Notes: generated from the sequence alone by a model not told the origin. A stretch of DNA of 64,000 nucleotides from Qipengyuania mesophila (GCF_019711655.1 NZ_JAIGNU010000001.1:248001-312000); one strand, 5' to 3'; positions 36,788-49,608 are shown, counted from the first letter of the stretch. A program made the numbers and translations.

Positions 36788-37516
36788 TCAGCCGGTAACC
36801 AGGGCGCGGTGGCCCGGTTCGCCGATCCACCGCACCGGCACTTTCCAGACGCGCTCGATCACTTGCTGGTCGAGCGCGTTGTCGCATGCGCCGTCGGCGG
36901 CGATCCGCCCCTCGTCGAGCACGACCACGCGGTCGGCATTGTTCATCGCATGCGCGAGGTCGTGGAGCACGAGGACCACGCCCGCACCTGCGTCGGCCGC
37001 GCTGCGCAGATGCCGCAGCAGTGCGAGCTGGTGCGCGATGTCGAGCGCCGCCAGCGGCTCGTCGGCGAGGATCCAGCGCGGCTCGCCCGCCAGCACGCGC
37101 GCCAGCAGCACGCGCGCGGTCTCGCCGCCCGAGAGCGATTGTGCCCGGCGATCGGCGAGATCTGCGATGTCGAGCGCGGCGAGCGCGGTGTCGACAGGTT
37201 CGGCGCGTCGGTCGCCATGCGGCAGGCGGCCCAGCTCGACCAGGCTGCGCACCGGAACATCCCACGCGATTTCATGCGCTTGCGGGAGGTATCCGAGAAG
37301 CCGTGCGCGCTCCTTTGCAGGCGTCGAATGCAGGTCACGGTCGCCGAGCGCCACGCTGCCGGCATCGGGCGGCAGGAGCCCCGCGAACGCTTCGAGCAGG
37401 GTCGACTTGCCCGCGCCGTTGGGGCCGCAGATGGCCGTGATCGAACCGGGTTCGAGCGTGAGCGAAACGCCGGACAGCCGCTCCGCGATCGACAGATCGT
37501 GCGCCACCAGCCTCAT
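36788..37516 (-). CDS. btuD: Vitamin B12 ABC transporter, ATP-binding protein
   Basis: 242-residue ABC ATPase: Walker A CGPNGAGKST (~30-39), Q-loop PQAHE, signature LSGGETAR, Walker B WILADEPLAALD and a His switch LHDLAHA. Of the siderophore/haem/B12 class. ATG 37516 overlaps the permease stop by four bases (ATGA). Assigned to cobalamin by operon context: the same minus-strand operon starts with a TonB receptor behind a cobalamin riboswitch. Its stop abuts that of dcp. Confidence 0.85.
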   Translation of the reverse strand: MRLVAHDLSIAERLSGVSLTLEPGSITAICGPNGAGKSTLLEAFAGLLPPDAGSVALGDRDLHSTPAKERARLLGYLPQAHEIAWDVPVRSLVELGRLPHGDRRAEPVDTALAALDIADLADRRAQSLSGGETARVLLARVLAGEPRWILADEPLAALDIAHQLALLRHLRSAADAGAGVVLVLHDLAHAMNNADRVVVLDEGRIAADGACDNALDQQVIERVWKVPVRWIGEPGHRALVTG

Positions 37517-38466
37517 GCGAGCCCCCGGCGCAGGCGCAGCAGCAGCCACAGGAAGAAGGGTGCGCCGAGCAGGCTCAAGGCGATGCCCAACCGCAGTTCG
37601 GTGACGAGCGGCAGGATCCGCACCACGCTGTCGGCGACGAGGACGAGCAGTGCCCCGGCAAGCGCGCTGGGCACGATCAGTTGCGACGGGCGGCGATCGG
37701 TCAGCGGGCGGACGAGATGCGGCACGATCAGCCCGACGAAGCCGATGATCCCCGCCACCGCCACGCTCGCGCCGACGGTCAGCCCGATACCGGCGATGAG
37801 CAGCCACAGCAGGCGCCGCGTATCGACACCGAGCGAGCGCGCCACCGGCTCGCCCAATGTCAGCGCGTCGAGCGCGCGCCCGCTGCGCCAGAGCAGGACG
37901 ACGCCGAGCGCCACGAGCGGCGCGGCGAGCCAGACCTCGCGCCAGCTGCGGTCGGTCAGCGCGCCGTTGAGCCACATCACGATCTCGCTCATCGCGAAGG
38001 CGTTGGGCGCGAGGCTGATCGCCAGCGCTGTCAGCGCGCCGGCGAGGCTGGCCACCATCAGCCCGGCGAGCGTGAACAGCGCGATCCCGCCGGTGCGCCC
38101 GGCAATCGCGGCGAGCAGCGCCATCGCCCCGCCCGCGCCGACGAGCGCGAACAGCGGCAGGAGGAAGGGCGCGGCGGCATAGCCGAACCACAGCGCCGCG
38201 ACTGCGCCGAGCGCGGCGCCGGGCGCAATGCCGAACAGTCCCGGATCGGCGAGCGGATTGCGCAGATAGCCCTGCATCGCCGCGCCGCTCGCCCCCAGCC
38301 CGGCGCCGACCACCACCGCGAGCAGCGCGCGCGGCAGGCGCAGGTCGGCGAGGATCAGCGCGGCATTGGGGGTGGTCGCGGGATCGAGCCAGACGCGTCC
38401 TGCCAGAAGTGAGAGCGGCAGCGCGAGGGCCAGCAACGCGGCGAAGATGAGCGTTGCGCGCGTCAC
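37513..38466 (-). CDS. btuC: Vitamin B12 ABC transporter, permease
   Basis: 317-residue BtuC/FecCD-type permease with nine to ten membrane segments. Family blocks are RLPRALLAVVVGAGLGASGAAMQ, NPLADPGLFGIAPGAALGA and the cytoplasmic coupling region GFVGLIVPHLVRPL. The GTG start at 38466 overlaps the stop of the binding-protein gene (GTGA) and is where transporter-like sequence starts; the longer upstream frame is rejected. Confidence 0.87.
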   Translation of the reverse strand: MTRATLIFAALLALALPLSLLAGRVWLDPATTPNAALILADLRLPRALLAVVVGAGLGASGAAMQGYLRNPLADPGLFGIAPGAALGAVAALWFGYAAAPFLLPLFALVGAGGAMALLAAIAGRTGGIALFTLAGLMVASLAGALTALAISLAPNAFAMSEIVMWLNGALTDRSWREVWLAAPLVALGVVLLWRSGRALDALTLGEPVARSLGVDTRRLLWLLIAGIGLTVGASVAVAGIIGFVGLIVPHLVRPLTDRRPSQLIVPSALAGALLVLVADSVVRILPLVTELRLGIALSLLGAPFFLWLLLRLRRGLA

Positions 38467-39278
38467 GAAGCATTCTCGCGGATTTCGGCCAGCCGTTCGG
38501 CGGCGCGGATGATCGTCGGACCGCCGCAATAGAGCAGGCTGGTGTCGAAGGCCTCGCGGCGCATCTGCGGCAGGCGGTCGAGCACCGGGTGACGCTGCCC
38601 CACCTCGCCGCCCGCGACCAGCAGCACGCGCGGCGGCGTGGCGACCACATCTTCGAGCGCGACGTAGTCAGCCTGGCCAAGGCCGCGCCTGGGCGCGACA
38701 TTGGCGAAGCCGGTCCGGCGTAACAGGTCGCTGACCAGCTCCTGCTCGCCCGCGACGATCCCCCCCGGCTGCCACAGGAGGATTTCGACCGGTTCGCCTG
38801 TCGCGGGTGCCGCCTCGCTCAGGGCATGCTCGATCTGCGCCACCAGCGCCTCGCCCGCCTCCGGGTCGCCCGCCAGCGCGGCGAGGTCGCGCACCTGCGC
38901 CTCGCTCGAGGCAACGTCGCGCGCAATGTCGAAGGTCGCCACCTCGACCCCGAAATCCTCGAGCGCGGCGCGCGTGGCGGGGGCAAGGAAGCTCCCCGCC
39001 ACCACCAAATCGGGATCGAGCGCGAGCACTTCCTCGACGGTGCCGCCGGTCGCGGCGAAGCGCGCGGCCGTGCGTGCATCCATCGAGCTCGAGCGCGGAT
39101 CCTTGCTGTAGTGCGAGATCGCCAGCAGCTGACCGGGCACGGTGACCTCGGCGAGCACCGCGTCGGTGCAGGGATTGAGGCTGACGATGGTGGGCCGCTC
39201 ACTTTCCGCGACCCGCGTCGGCTCCGCGCCCGCGCATCCCGCAAGCAGGAGTACCAGCGCGGGCAGGAGGCGCCTCAC
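38463..39278 (-). CDS. btuF: Cobalamin ABC transporter substrate-binding lipoprotein
   Basis: 271-residue class III (BtuF/FhuD-like) binding protein. N-terminal signal with lipobox LLLAGC, then PTIVSLNPCTDAVLAEV and TGGTVEEVLALDPDLVVAG, the usual helical-backbone hinge sequence. The start is GTG 39278, overlapping the TonB-receptor stop (GTGA). The stop overlaps the permease start. It would bind cobalamin in the periplasm and dock on BtuCD. Confidence 0.85.
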   Translation of the reverse strand: MRRLLPALVLLLAGCAGAEPTRVAESERPTIVSLNPCTDAVLAEVTVPGQLLAISHYSKDPRSSSMDARTAARFAATGGTVEEVLALDPDLVVAGSFLAPATRAALEDFGVEVATFDIARDVASSEAQVRDLAALAGDPEAGEALVAQIEHALSEAAPATGEPVEILLWQPGGIVAGEQELVSDLLRRTGFANVAPRRGLGQADYVALEDVVATPPRVLLVAGGEVGQRHPVLDRLPQMRREAFDTSLLYCGGPTIIRAAERLAEIRENAS

Positions 39279-41152
39279 ATCCGCGCCCTCACCCCGACGA
39301 AGGCGCCGCGACCGGGGGAATTGTATCCCGCGACGCTCTGGTAGTCGGCATCGAAGACGTTCTCGATCCGGCCGTAGATCTCGACCGCGTCGGACAGCGG
39401 CATGGCGGCGCGCAGGTCGAAGACCTCGTATCCATCGAGCCGCACCGCATTGCCGGCATCGTCGAAGCTCGCGCCGACCAGCCGCAGGTCGGTGCCGAGC
39501 TTGAGCCCGAAGGGCGCCTCGTAGTCGGCGAAGAGCGTGGCCGTGTGGCGCGGCCGGCGCGCGAGGTCGAGGCCGGTGGTACGGTCCTCGGTATCGACGA
39601 AGCTGTAGACGCCCGAGAGGCGCAGGCCCGGCGCGAGGTCGAACCCCGCTTCTGCCTCGATCCCCTGCGCCCGCGCACGCGCGGTGTTGTCGTAGGTGCC
39701 GAAGGGGCGGTCGGTGCAGATCCCGCCGCTCACCCCGAAGCAGGAGACGAAGCCGATCAAATCCTCGCTGTCACGACGGAAGGCAGTGAGCGCCAGATGC
39801 GTCCCGCGCCCGCGTGTCCCCTTCTCGATACCGAGGTCGAAGCTGGTGCTTTCCTCGGGCTGGAGCAGCGGGTTGCCGTAATCCGACAACAGCTGGAACA
39901 GCGTGGGGGCCTTGAAACCTTCGCCAAGGCTCGCCCGCAGCCGCCAGTCGGTGCCGAAACCATAGGACAGGTCGGCGCCATAGCTGGCATTGCTGCCGAA
40001 CAGCGAATGGTCGTCCACCCGCGAACCGACATGCGCGGCGACGCGGCCCATGGCGAAGCCGAGCTGGACATAGGCGCCGAAGATGTCGGCCTCGCCCGCG
40101 GGGCTGAAGCTCGCCGCATAGTCGGTCCATTCCTGCTCCGCGCCGAAGGCCACGGTGACCGGGCCGATGGCGCGATATTCGCCGCGCAGCGCCACGCGCT
40201 CGGAATGGCCGTCGGAAGCGAAGGTGGTCGCGCCGGTTGCGTCGCGATTGTCGCGCTCGGTGTCGGAGAGGCTGTAGGAGCCGCGCAGCGTCAGGTCGTT
40301 GCCGTACCAGGCGAAGCCGAGATCGCCCCAGTGGCGGCGCGTCTCCTGCGTCTCGAGCGTGTCGGCGAAGGCGTAGGTCGGCGGCGGGAAGCCGTCGAGA
40401 TCGAGATCGCCCTCGCTCCAGTTGGCATGGGCGAAGACTTCGAGATTGCTGGTGACGTCGACGAACAGCTGGCCGCCGAGCGCGAGCTGCTCGAACCCGT
40501 CGGGCTCGGTTCCCGAAGCCGCGGTCGAGAAGCCATCGGTGCGGTACCACGAGCCAGTGAGGCCGGCGTAATAACCTTCGCCGCTGAGCCCGCCCGCCGC
40601 GCTGGCGAAGAGCGTGTCGCGCGCGCCATATTCGATATTGCCGCTGGCACCGGTCTCGCCGCGGGTCGAGATGTCGATCACCCCGCCGATTGCGTCGGAA
40701 CCCCAGATCGTGCTGTTCGACCCGCGCAATATGTCGAGCTTGCCCGCCGTGCCGAGGAGGAGGTTGCCGAAATCGAACCCGCCGCCGGGCGCGGCCGGGT
40801 CGGCCACGCGCACGCCGTCGACCAGCACGAGCAGCTGTTCGGCATTGGCCCCGCGGATATTGACCGCGGTGAAGCCGCCGACCCCGCCGCTACGGCTGAG
40901 CGAAAGCCCAGGCGTACGTTGCAGCACGCGCGTTGCATCGCCGCCCTGGACGGCCTCGATTTCGGCGCGATCCACCACAATGACCGCCTGCCCAGTGTTC
41001 TCGACATTCGTGCTCAGGCCATTGGCGGTGACGGTAATCGTCGGCTGCGTGGCATCGGCAAGGACGATTGCGCCATCCTCATCCTCCACCGATTGAGCGA
41101 AGGCAGTCGAGGAAAACAGCGAAACCGAAGCAAGAAACAGATATTTACGCAC
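39275..41152 (-). CDS. btuB: TonB-dependent vitamin B12 receptor
   Basis: About 625-residue outer-membrane receptor. Signal peptide (MRKYLFLASVSLFSSTAFAQ), a plug with VNIRGANAEQLLVLVDGVRV and GGVIDI, and a 22-strand barrel with a terminal Met after Arg/Ala. GTG 41152 is chosen: GGGAGG lies four bases before it and the signal peptide begins there; ATGs at 41164 and 41167 lack a ribosome site and would add four or five residues. A cobalamin riboswitch precedes it. The receptor leads btuB-F-C-D with GTGA/ATGA overlaps throughout. Confidence 0.88.
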   Translation of the reverse strand: MRKYLFLASVSLFSSTAFAQSVEDEDGAIVLADATQPTITVTANGLSTNVENTGQAVIVVDRAEIEAVQGGDATRVLQRTPGLSLSRSGGVGGFTAVNIRGANAEQLLVLVDGVRVADPAAPGGGFDFGNLLLGTAGKLDILRGSNSTIWGSDAIGGVIDISTRGETGASGNIEYGARDTLFASAAGGLSGEGYYAGLTGSWYRTDGFSTAASGTEPDGFEQLALGGQLFVDVTSNLEVFAHANWSEGDLDLDGFPPPTYAFADTLETQETRRHWGDLGFAWYGNDLTLRGSYSLSDTERDNRDATGATTFASDGHSERVALRGEYRAIGPVTVAFGAEQEWTDYAASFSPAGEADIFGAYVQLGFAMGRVAAHVGSRVDDHSLFGSNASYGADLSYGFGTDWRLRASLGEGFKAPTLFQLLSDYGNPLLQPEESTSFDLGIEKGTRGRGTHLALTAFRRDSEDLIGFVSCFGVSGGICTDRPFGTYDNTARARAQGIEAEAGFDLAPGLRLSGVYSFVDTEDRTTGLDLARRPRHTATLFADYEAPFGLKLGTDLRLVGASFDDAGNAVRLDGYEVFDLRAAMPLSDAVEIYGRIENVFDADYQSVAGYNSPGRGAFVGVRARM

Positions 41153-41189
41153 AAAACCTCCCATCATAGACGAAGTGCCGTCCATGACG

Positions 41190-41214
41190 GGAAAGGGCGG
41201 AATTGCGCCTTTCC
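41190..41214 (-). promoter_or_regulatory. Hairpin in btuB leader (expression platform)
   Basis: A 9-bp stem with a one-base bulge lies between the aptamer and the btuB start, about 40 bases upstream of GTG 41152. Its position suits the switching helix of the riboswitch; I cannot tell whether it terminates or sequesters. Confidence 0.4.
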
Positions 41215-41257
41215 ACGTTTGCCATCGGTACACCCCGCCCGCGGCCGAACGACGGTC

Positions 41258-41442
41258 ATGGGCAGGTCTCCTGGCTCCCGGATCGACGCTCTCCCGCCGC
41301 CTTCCCGGGCTTGTGCCCAGTGGCCTGTGGCGGGATCGCTCCCCGGTCACAGTTGCGGGGGCAGCGAGGGCCTACGGAGACAGGTCTCCACCCTCTTCCC
41401 TTCTTCGGGCCTGCGCGAACAGGCCAACCCGTGACACGCGGT
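41258..41442 (-). promoter_or_regulatory. Cobalamin riboswitch
   Basis: On the minus strand the B12-aptamer landmarks appear in order: GGTGGCACC near the 5' end, a GGGAA block, the B12 box core CCCCCGCAACTGT, GCCACTGGGC, and the 3' CGGGAGCCAGGAGACCTGCC. Length (~185 bases) and position, 105 bases upstream of the TonB receptor, are as expected. It should repress btuBFCD when adenosylcobalamin is plentiful. Confidence 0.93.
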
Positions 41443-41589
41443 GCCACCTACCGTCCGATTTCACATCGCACAAGACGCTCTTCGTTAAGCTCTGCGATGC
41501 TAGGGATCGGCGCAGGCGCCGTCCCGCATCGGGATGGCGTGCGCGCGCGCCTACCGGAATGGCGCGCAAACGCCTATGTTCGGGAAGCA

Positions 41590-42684
41590 ATGCGAGGAAG
41601 CGATTTGGCCAGGACGCAAGCGAAGAAGGGGATGGCGCCGCGCACAGCGGACGCTTCCTCGCCGCGCGTCCAGCGCCGCCAGGCGCGCCAGCGCGACCGG
41701 CGCCAGCTGTTCGCGCGCGGCGCGCTGCTGGCCGGCGCGGTCGCGCTTCCGACGGTCGCCGCGCAGGGCGAATGGGGCGAATTCGGGCGGTCGCTGGGGC
41801 TCGGGGACGAGCGCGTCGCGCTGGCGCCCATGCCGTTCGAGACCGCGGGCGAGAGCTTCCCGGGCTCGGCCTTCTATTATCTCGACGATGCTCCGCGACT
41901 GACGATGGACCTTGCCGACCTGCGCGAGAGTGAAGGAACGCTGGAGACGGTCGAGTTCGCCGAGAGCCACGGTGCGGGCGCGGCGGCGCAGGCCTTCCGC
42001 CAGGCGGGCAGCGGGCTCGACAAGGCGCGCGCGCTGCAATGCCTGTCGATGGCGGTCTATTACGAAGCGGCGAGCGAGAGCTATTCGGGCCAGCAGGCGG
42101 TGGCGCAGGTGGTGCTCAACCGCGTCGCGCATCCCGCCTATCCGGCGAGCGTCTGCGGGGTGGTGTTCCAGGGTTCCGAGCGCAAGACCGGCTGCCAGTT
42201 CAGCTTCACCTGCGACGGCTCGATGGCGCGCAAGCCCTCGCGGCGCGGCTGGGCGGTGGCGCAATCGGTCGCGCTCGCGGCACTGGCGGGCGAAGTCTAC
42301 AAGCCGATCGGCCTGGCGACGCATTACCACACCAATTACGTCAATCCCTATTGGGCGGCGAGCCTCGACTATATCGGCGCGATCGGCGCGCACCGCTTCT
42401 ATCGCTGGAAGGGTGGCGCCGGCACTGCGGGTGCCTTCAGCGACGCCTATGCCGGCAGCGAACCGCTTGCCGCGCCGAGCGTGCGCCGCGCCGAAGCCGA
42501 CGTGCCCGGACCCGTGGCCCCCGCCCCCCCTTCGAACGATGCGATCGGCCTCGGCCCCTCAGGCGATCCGCCGGTCGGCGCTGCTGCGGCGGCGCCAGCG
42601 AACGGCAAGCTGCCGCAATCGGGCCGTATCCGCGAGGAATATGCCAATTCGGGCAAGTGGATCAGCCAGCCGGGCAAGCAGTAG
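41590..42684 (+). CDS. Cell-wall hydrolase, SleB type
   Basis: 364-residue protein with the SleB/CwlJ hydrolase domain (PF07486-like): ALQCLSMAVYYEAASE, QQAVAQVVLNRVAHPAYP, CGVVFQG, GCQFSFTCDGS and THYHTNYVNPYW, with the catalytic Glu in YYEA. It also has a membrane or export segment (about residues 38-55) and a Pro/Ala-rich C-terminal tail. It acts on peptidoglycan. ATG 41590 is used; ATG 41632 with AGAAGGGG just before it is a good alternative. It is divergent from the btu riboswitch. Confidence 0.87.
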   Translation: MRGSDLARTQAKKGMAPRTADASSPRVQRRQARQRDRRQLFARGALLAGAVALPTVAAQGEWGEFGRSLGLGDERVALAPMPFETAGESFPGSAFYYLDDAPRLTMDLADLRESEGTLETVEFAESHGAGAAAQAFRQAGSGLDKARALQCLSMAVYYEAASESYSGQQAVAQVVLNRVAHPAYPASVCGVVFQGSERKTGCQFSFTCDGSMARKPSRRGWAVAQSVALAALAGEVYKPIGLATHYHTNYVNPYWAASLDYIGAIGAHRFYRWKGGAGTAGAFSDAYAGSEPLAAPSVRRAEADVPGPVAPAPPSNDAIGLGPSGDPPVGAAAAAPANGKLPQSGRIREEYANSGKWISQPGKQ

Positions 42685-42799
42685 GCGCGCAGCCTCGGAA
42701 ATTATCCTTTACGGCTCCACAACCATGTCACAACACCGAAGCTTAGCGCGGCCCCGCTAGAAGCGCCGGTACCCCGGTCGTTTCCATAGGAATCCAGGC

Positions 42800-43138
42800 A
42801 TGCCCCTCCGTTTTGCCGCCGCCCGCACCCCCGCCACTTCCCCGATCGCCCGTGCCCTGGCGCGAAAATCCCCCGGTCGCCCCGCAAACGACAATGGCGA
42901 TGCGCCGCTGGTCTCGCCGACTTCGCGGATCGATCCCGCGATGCGCGCCGCGCTGAGGCAATTCGCCTCGCACGGCATGGCGGCGGCGGGAATTGCCCGC
43001 CACCAGGCCGAGAAGGCCCATTTCGCGGGCGAAGGCGATGCCTATCGCTGGTGGCTCGACATCTGCCGCACGCTCGACCGGCGCCTCGCCGAACGGCTCG
43101 AACGCTCGCTTGCCATCGAGGATCTGCTGGCCCACTAG
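42800..43138 (+). CDS. Conserved-looking small cytoplasmic protein
   Basis: 112-residue protein with a disordered basic N-terminus (AAARTPATSPIARAL) and a helical C-terminal half (MRAALRQFASHGMAAAGIAR, then AYRWWLDICRTLDRRLAERLERSL). No domain recognised. AGGA upstream of ATG 42800 supports translation. It lies alone between the cell-wall hydrolase and mdh. Confidence 0.6.
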   Translation: MPLRFAAARTPATSPIARALARKSPGRPANDNGDAPLVSPTSRIDPAMRAALRQFASHGMAAAGIARHQAEKAHFAGEGDAYRWWLDICRTLDRRLAERLERSLAIEDLLAH

Positions 43139-43216
43139 AGCCCCGGCGCCGAGCTGCCGCCCACAACCCGTTCGCGCGGTACCGAGGGCACTGGACAGCC
43201 ATGTAAAACGCCATTA

Positions 43217-44376
<1,160 letters not shown>

Positions 44377-44410
44377 ACGGCGAATCCCACCGAACAGGAG
44401 TAGAGACTCA

Positions 44411-45301
44411 ATGAGCATTCTCGTCGACAAGAACACCAAGGTCATCACCCAGGGGATGACCGGCGATACCGGCACCTTCCACACGCAGCAGGCGCTCGCC
44501 TATGGCACGCAGATGGTTGCGGGCGTGACTCCCGGCAAGGGCGGCACCACCCATATCGACCTGCCGGTGTTCAACACCGTCGCCGAAGCCAAGGCCGAAA
44601 CCGGCGCGACCGCTTCGTGCATCTACGTGCCGCCGCCGTTCGCCGCGGATTCGATCCTCGAGGCGATCGACGCCGAGGTCGAGCTGATCGTGGCGATCAC
44701 CGAGGGCATTCCGGTGCTCGACATGGTCCGCGTCAAGCGCGCGCTGCAGGGTTCGAAGTCGCGCCTGATCGGCCCGAACTGCCCCGGCGTCCTCACCCCC
44801 GGCGAATGCAAGATCGGCATCATGCCCGGCAGCATCTTCAAGAAGGGCAGCGTCGGCGTCGTCAGCCGCTCGGGCACGCTGACCTATGAAGCCGTCCACC
44901 AGACCACCATGGTCGGCCTCGGCCAGACCACCGCGGTCGGCATCGGCGGCGACCCGGTCAACGGCACCAATTTCATCGACGTGCTCGACCTCTTCCTCGA
45001 CGACGAGGAAACCAAGAGCATCATCATGATCGGCGAGATCGGCGGCAGCGCCGAGGAAGAAGCCGCCGAATTCATCAAGCAGGAAGCCGCCAAGGGCCGT
45101 TCGAAGCCGATGGTCGGCTTCATCGCGGGCCGCACGGCGCCTCCGGGCCGCCGCATGGGCCATGCCGGCGCGATCGTCTCGGGCGGCCAGGGCGGCGCCG
45201 AGGACAAGATCGCGGCGATGGAAGCCGCGGGCATCCGCGTCAGCCCCTCGCCGAGCGAACTCGGCACCACGCTCGACGCGCTGCTCAAGGAACTCGCCTG
45301 A
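44411..45301 (+). CDS. sucD: Succinyl-CoA synthetase alpha subunit
   Basis: 296-residue alpha subunit that carries the phospho-His ([14 protein letters not shown]) and the CoA-binding Rossmann domain ([18 protein letters not shown]). [12 protein letters not shown] is also canonical. It needs the SucC beta subunit, which is normally encoded immediately upstream; here mdh is upstream at 34 bases and no sucC is in the window. GGAGTAGAG precedes ATG 44411. Confidence 0.97.
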   Translation: MSILVDKNTKVITQGMTGDTGTFHTQQALAYGTQMVAGVTPGKGGTTHIDLPVFNTVAEAKAETGATASCIYVPPPFAADSILEAIDAEVELIVAITEGIPVLDMVRVKRALQGSKSRLIGPNCPGVLTPGECKIGIMPGSIFKKGSVGVVSRSGTLTYEAVHQTTMVGLGQTTAVGIGGDPVNGTNFIDVLDLFLDDEETKSIIMIGEIGGSAEEEAAEFIKQEAAKGRSKPMVGFIAGRTAPPGRRMGHAGAIVSGGQGGAEDKIAAMEAAGIRVSPSPSELGTTLDALLKELA

Positions 45302-45305
45302 CATA

Positions 45306-45344
45306 CGGCGCGGACCGCCCTCCTCCCCGGGACCGTCCGCGCCG
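45306..45344 (+). terminator. Hairpin between sucD and sucA
   Basis: A perfect 10-bp stem (45306-45315 with 45335-45344), 19-base loop, no T-run. It may be an attenuator or an RNA-processing site inside the operon rather than a full terminator. A second small hairpin (45365-45381) lies just before the sucA ribosome site. Confidence 0.45.
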
Positions 45345-45400
45345 CTGAGGCATTGCCATTAGGAGCCGACAACGAGTCGGCGCGAGTAAGGTGACCCCGG

Positions 45401-48232
45401 ATGGGCAACGAAAGCCACGATTTCATCCCCGAACTGGGCGACCAGGACGGTCCGCAGCAGGGCCCGAGCTGGGGCAACCCGCGCTGGCTGGCCGAAGTGG
45501 TCGACAGCGGCGCCGACCTGACCGCCGCGCTCGATCCGACGCAGATGCGCATCGCCGTCGCCCAGGCGGCGGAGAAGGCGGGCAAGGCGACCGATCCCAA
45601 GGCGATCGAGCAGGCGGCGGACGATTCGATCCGCGCCATGCTGCTCGTGCGGCTCTATCGCGTGCGCGGCCACCTCGCGGCCAATCTCGACCCGCTGCAC
45701 CTGTCGCACCGCGAGGTGCCCGAGGACCTGACGCTCGAATGGCACGGCTTCGCCGGCCAGGAGGCCAAGGAAGTCTATGTCGGCGGCGTGTTCGGCTTCG
45801 AATGGATCACCGTCGGTGAGTTGTTCGACGCGCTGCGCGCCACCTATTGCGGCAATGTCGGCCTCGAATACATGCACATCTCGGACACCGAGGAACGCCG
45901 GTTCCTGCAAGACAAGTTCGAGACACCCGAAGAGACGATCCAGTTCACCGACGAAGGCAAGAAGGCGATCCTCGCCGCCGTGATCCGCGGCGAGCAATAC
46001 GAGGCCTTCCTCGGCAAGAAATACGTCGGCACCAAGCGCTTCGGCCTCGACGGCGGTGAATCGATGATCCCCGCACTCGAGGCGGTGATCAAGTACGGCG
46101 GCCAGCTGGGCGTGCGCGAAATCATCTACGGCATGGCCCACCGCGGGCGCCTGAACGTGCTCGCCAACGTCATGGGCAAGCCTTACAAGGTCATCTTCCA
46201 CGAATTCTCGGGCGGCAGCGCCAACCCCGACGATGTCGGCGGTTCTGGCGACGTGAAATACCACCTCGGCACCAGCACCGACCGCGAATTCGACGGCATC
46301 AACGTGCACATGTCGCTGGTCCCCAACCCGAGCCACCTCGAGGCGGTCAATCCGGTCGTGCTCGGCAAGACCCGCGCGCAGCAGGCGATCCGCGACGATC
46401 TCAAGCAGCACGAGCAGGTCCTTCCGGTCCTGCTGCACGGCGACGCCGCCTTCGCCGGCCAGGGTATCGTCTGGGAATGCCTCGGCTTCTCGGGCGTCCG
46501 CGGCTACAACACCGGCGGCTGCCTGCACTTCGTCATCAACAACCAGATCGGCTTCACCACCAGCCCGCAATTCGCGCGGTCTTCGCCTTACCCGAGCGAC
46601 GTCGCGAAGGGCGTCCAGGCACCGATCCTCCACGTCAACGGCGACGATCCCGAAGCGGTGACCTTCGCCTGCAAGCTGGCGGTCGAATACCGCCAGACCT
46701 TCGGCCGCGACATCGTGATCGACATGTGGTGCTATCGCCGCTTCGGCCACAACGAGGGCGACGAACCCAAGTTCACCCAGCCGCTGATGTATGACGAGAT
46801 CCGCAAACACCCGAAGGTGAGCGAGATCTACTCGGCGCGCCTCCAGGAAGAAGGCGTGATCGAGGCCGGCTATGCCGACGGGCTGTGCGCCGAATTCACC
46901 GACCTGCTCGAAAAGGAATTCGCGGAGGCGAAGGACTACAAGCCCGACCAGGCCGACTGGTTCGGCGGACGCTGGTCGGGCATGAACAAGCCCGCCGATC
47001 CCGAGACCGCGCGCCGCAATGTCGAGACCGCGATCGAGAAGAAGCTGTTCGACAGCCTCGGCCGCACGCTCACCGCCGTCCCCGACGATCTGACGATCCA
47101 CAAGACGCTGGGCCGCGTGCTCAAGGCCAAGAACGACATGTTCGACAGCGGCGAAGGCTTCGACTGGGCCACCGCCGAGGCGCTCGCCTTCGGCAGCCTC
47201 GTCACCGAAGGCTTCGGCGTGCGCCTGTCGGGCCAGGATTCGGGCCGGGGCACCTTCAGCCAGCGCCACGCCGTCTGGGTCGACCAGAAGGACGAGCACA
47301 AATACATCCCGCTGACCACGCTGCCGCACGGCAAGTTCGAGGTCTACGACAGCCCGCTGTCCGAATACGGCGTGCTCGGCTTCGAATACGGTTTCGCCAT
47401 GGCGGACCCGAAGACACTGGTTCTGTGGGAAGCACAGTTCGGCGACTTCGCCAACGGCGCGCAGATCATGATCGACCAGTTCATCGCCGCGGGCGAGGTC
47501 AAGTGGCTGCGCGCGAACGGACTGGTCCTGCTGCTGCCGCACGGCTTCGAGGGCCAGGGGCCCGAGCACAGCTCGGCGCGTCTCGAGCGCTTCCTGCAGC
47601 TGTGCGCCAACGACAATATGTGCGTGTGCAACATCACCACGCCGGCGAACTACTTCCACGTGTTGCGCCGCCAGATGCTGCGCAGCTTCCGCAAGCCGCT
47701 GGTCATCATGACTCCCAAGAGCCTGTTGCGGCATCCGCTGGCGAAGTCGGAAGCGAAGGAGTTCATGGGCGACCATCACTTCATGCGGATCAAGTCCGAC
47801 ATGAAGGAAATCGCCGACGAGAAGGTGAAGCGCCTCGTGCTGTGCAGCGGCAAGGTCGCCTACGACCTGATGCAGCGCCGCGACGAAGCGGAACTCGAGG
47901 ATGTTTCGGTGGTTCGCATCGAACAGCTCTATCCCTTCCCCGGCGAGCCGCTCGCCGCACGTCTGAAGCGGATGACCAAGCTCGAGCAGATCGTCTGGTG
48001 CCAGGAAGAGCCCAAGAACAACGGCGCCTGGTTCTTCGTCGATCGCGCGATCGAGGAAGCCGCCGAGGCTGCGGGCAAGAGCGGCATGCGCCCCTGCTAT
48101 GCCGGCCGCGAAGTCGCCGCCTCGCCCGCCACCGGCTATGCCAGCCGCCACCAGGTGCAGCAGGAAGCCCTCGTCAACATCGCGCTCGGACTGAACGGCC
48201 ACGCGCCGAACGTCCGCAGTGACTGCAAGTAA
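45401..48232 (+). CDS. sucA: 2-oxoglutarate dehydrogenase E1
   Basis: 943-residue thiamine-diphosphate E1 of the 2-oxoglutarate dehydrogenase complex. The N-terminal E2-docking helix, the TPP-binding [16 protein letters not shown] block, [10 protein letters not shown] and the C-terminal [15 protein letters not shown] and [14 protein letters not shown] blocks are all present. AAGGTGA lies 8-10 bases upstream of ATG 45401. It converts 2-oxoglutarate and passes the succinyl group to SucB. Confidence 0.97.
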   Translation: MGNESHDFIPELGDQDGPQQGPSWGNPRWLAEVVDSGADLTAALDPTQMRIAVAQAAEKAGKATDPKAIEQAADDSIRAMLLVRLYRVRGHLAANLDPLHLSHREVPEDLTLEWHGFAGQEAKEVYVGGVFGFEWITVGELFDALRATYCGNVGLEYMHISDTEERRFLQDKFETPEETIQFTDEGKKAILAAVIRGEQYEAFLGKKYVGTKRFGLDGGESMIPALEAVIKYGGQLGVREIIYGMAHRGRLNVLANVMGKPYKVIFHEFSGGSANPDDVGGSGDVKYHLGTSTDREFDGINVHMSLVPNPSHLEAVNPVVLGKTRAQQAIRDDLKQHEQVLPVLLHGDAAFAGQGIVWECLGFSGVRGYNTGGCLHFVINNQIGFTTSPQFARSSPYPSDVAKGVQAPILHVNGDDPEAVTFACKLAVEYRQTFGRDIVIDMWCYRRFGHNEGDEPKFTQPLMYDEIRKHPKVSEIYSARLQEEGVIEAGYADGLCAEFTDLLEKEFAEAKDYKPDQADWFGGRWSGMNKPADPETARRNVETAIEKKLFDSLGRTLTAVPDDLTIHKTLGRVLKAKNDMFDSGEGFDWATAEALAFGSLVTEGFGVRLSGQDSGRGTFSQRHAVWVDQKDEHKYIPLTTLPHGKFEVYDSPLSEYGVLGFEYGFAMADPKTLVLWEAQFGDFANGAQIMIDQFIAAGEVKWLRANGLVLLLPHGFEGQGPEHSSARLERFLQLCANDNMCVCNITTPANYFHVLRRQMLRSFRKPLVIMTPKSLLRHPLAKSEAKEFMGDHHFMRIKSDMKEIADEKVKRLVLCSGKVAYDLMQRRDEAELEDVSVVRIEQLYPFPGEPLAARLKRMTKLEQIVWCQEEPKNNGAWFFVDRAIEEAAEAAGKSGMRPCYAGREVAASPATGYASRHQVQQEALVNIALGLNGHAPNVRSDCK

Positions 48233-48249
48233 TCCGGGAAAACGAAGTT

Positions 48250-49488
<1,239 letters not shown>

Positions 49489-49508
49489 CTCCAACGTCGC
49501 ACAAGATC

Positions 49509-49586
49509 CTTCGACAGGCTCAGGATGAGCGGATGATGTGCGTAGACGCTTTGAACCCAGAACCGCTCGGCCTGAGCTTGTCGAAG
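49509..49586. repeat. Palindromic REP-like repeat between sucB and lpd
   Basis: Arms 49509-49530 and 49565-49586 share the core CTTCGACAGGCTCAG of the repeat inside the gene at 15756, inverted with a 34-base loop. Transcribed, it makes a long hairpin in the operon mRNA. Confidence 0.85.
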
Positions 49587-49608
49587 GCCACGCGGAACGG
49601 AGGCCAAA

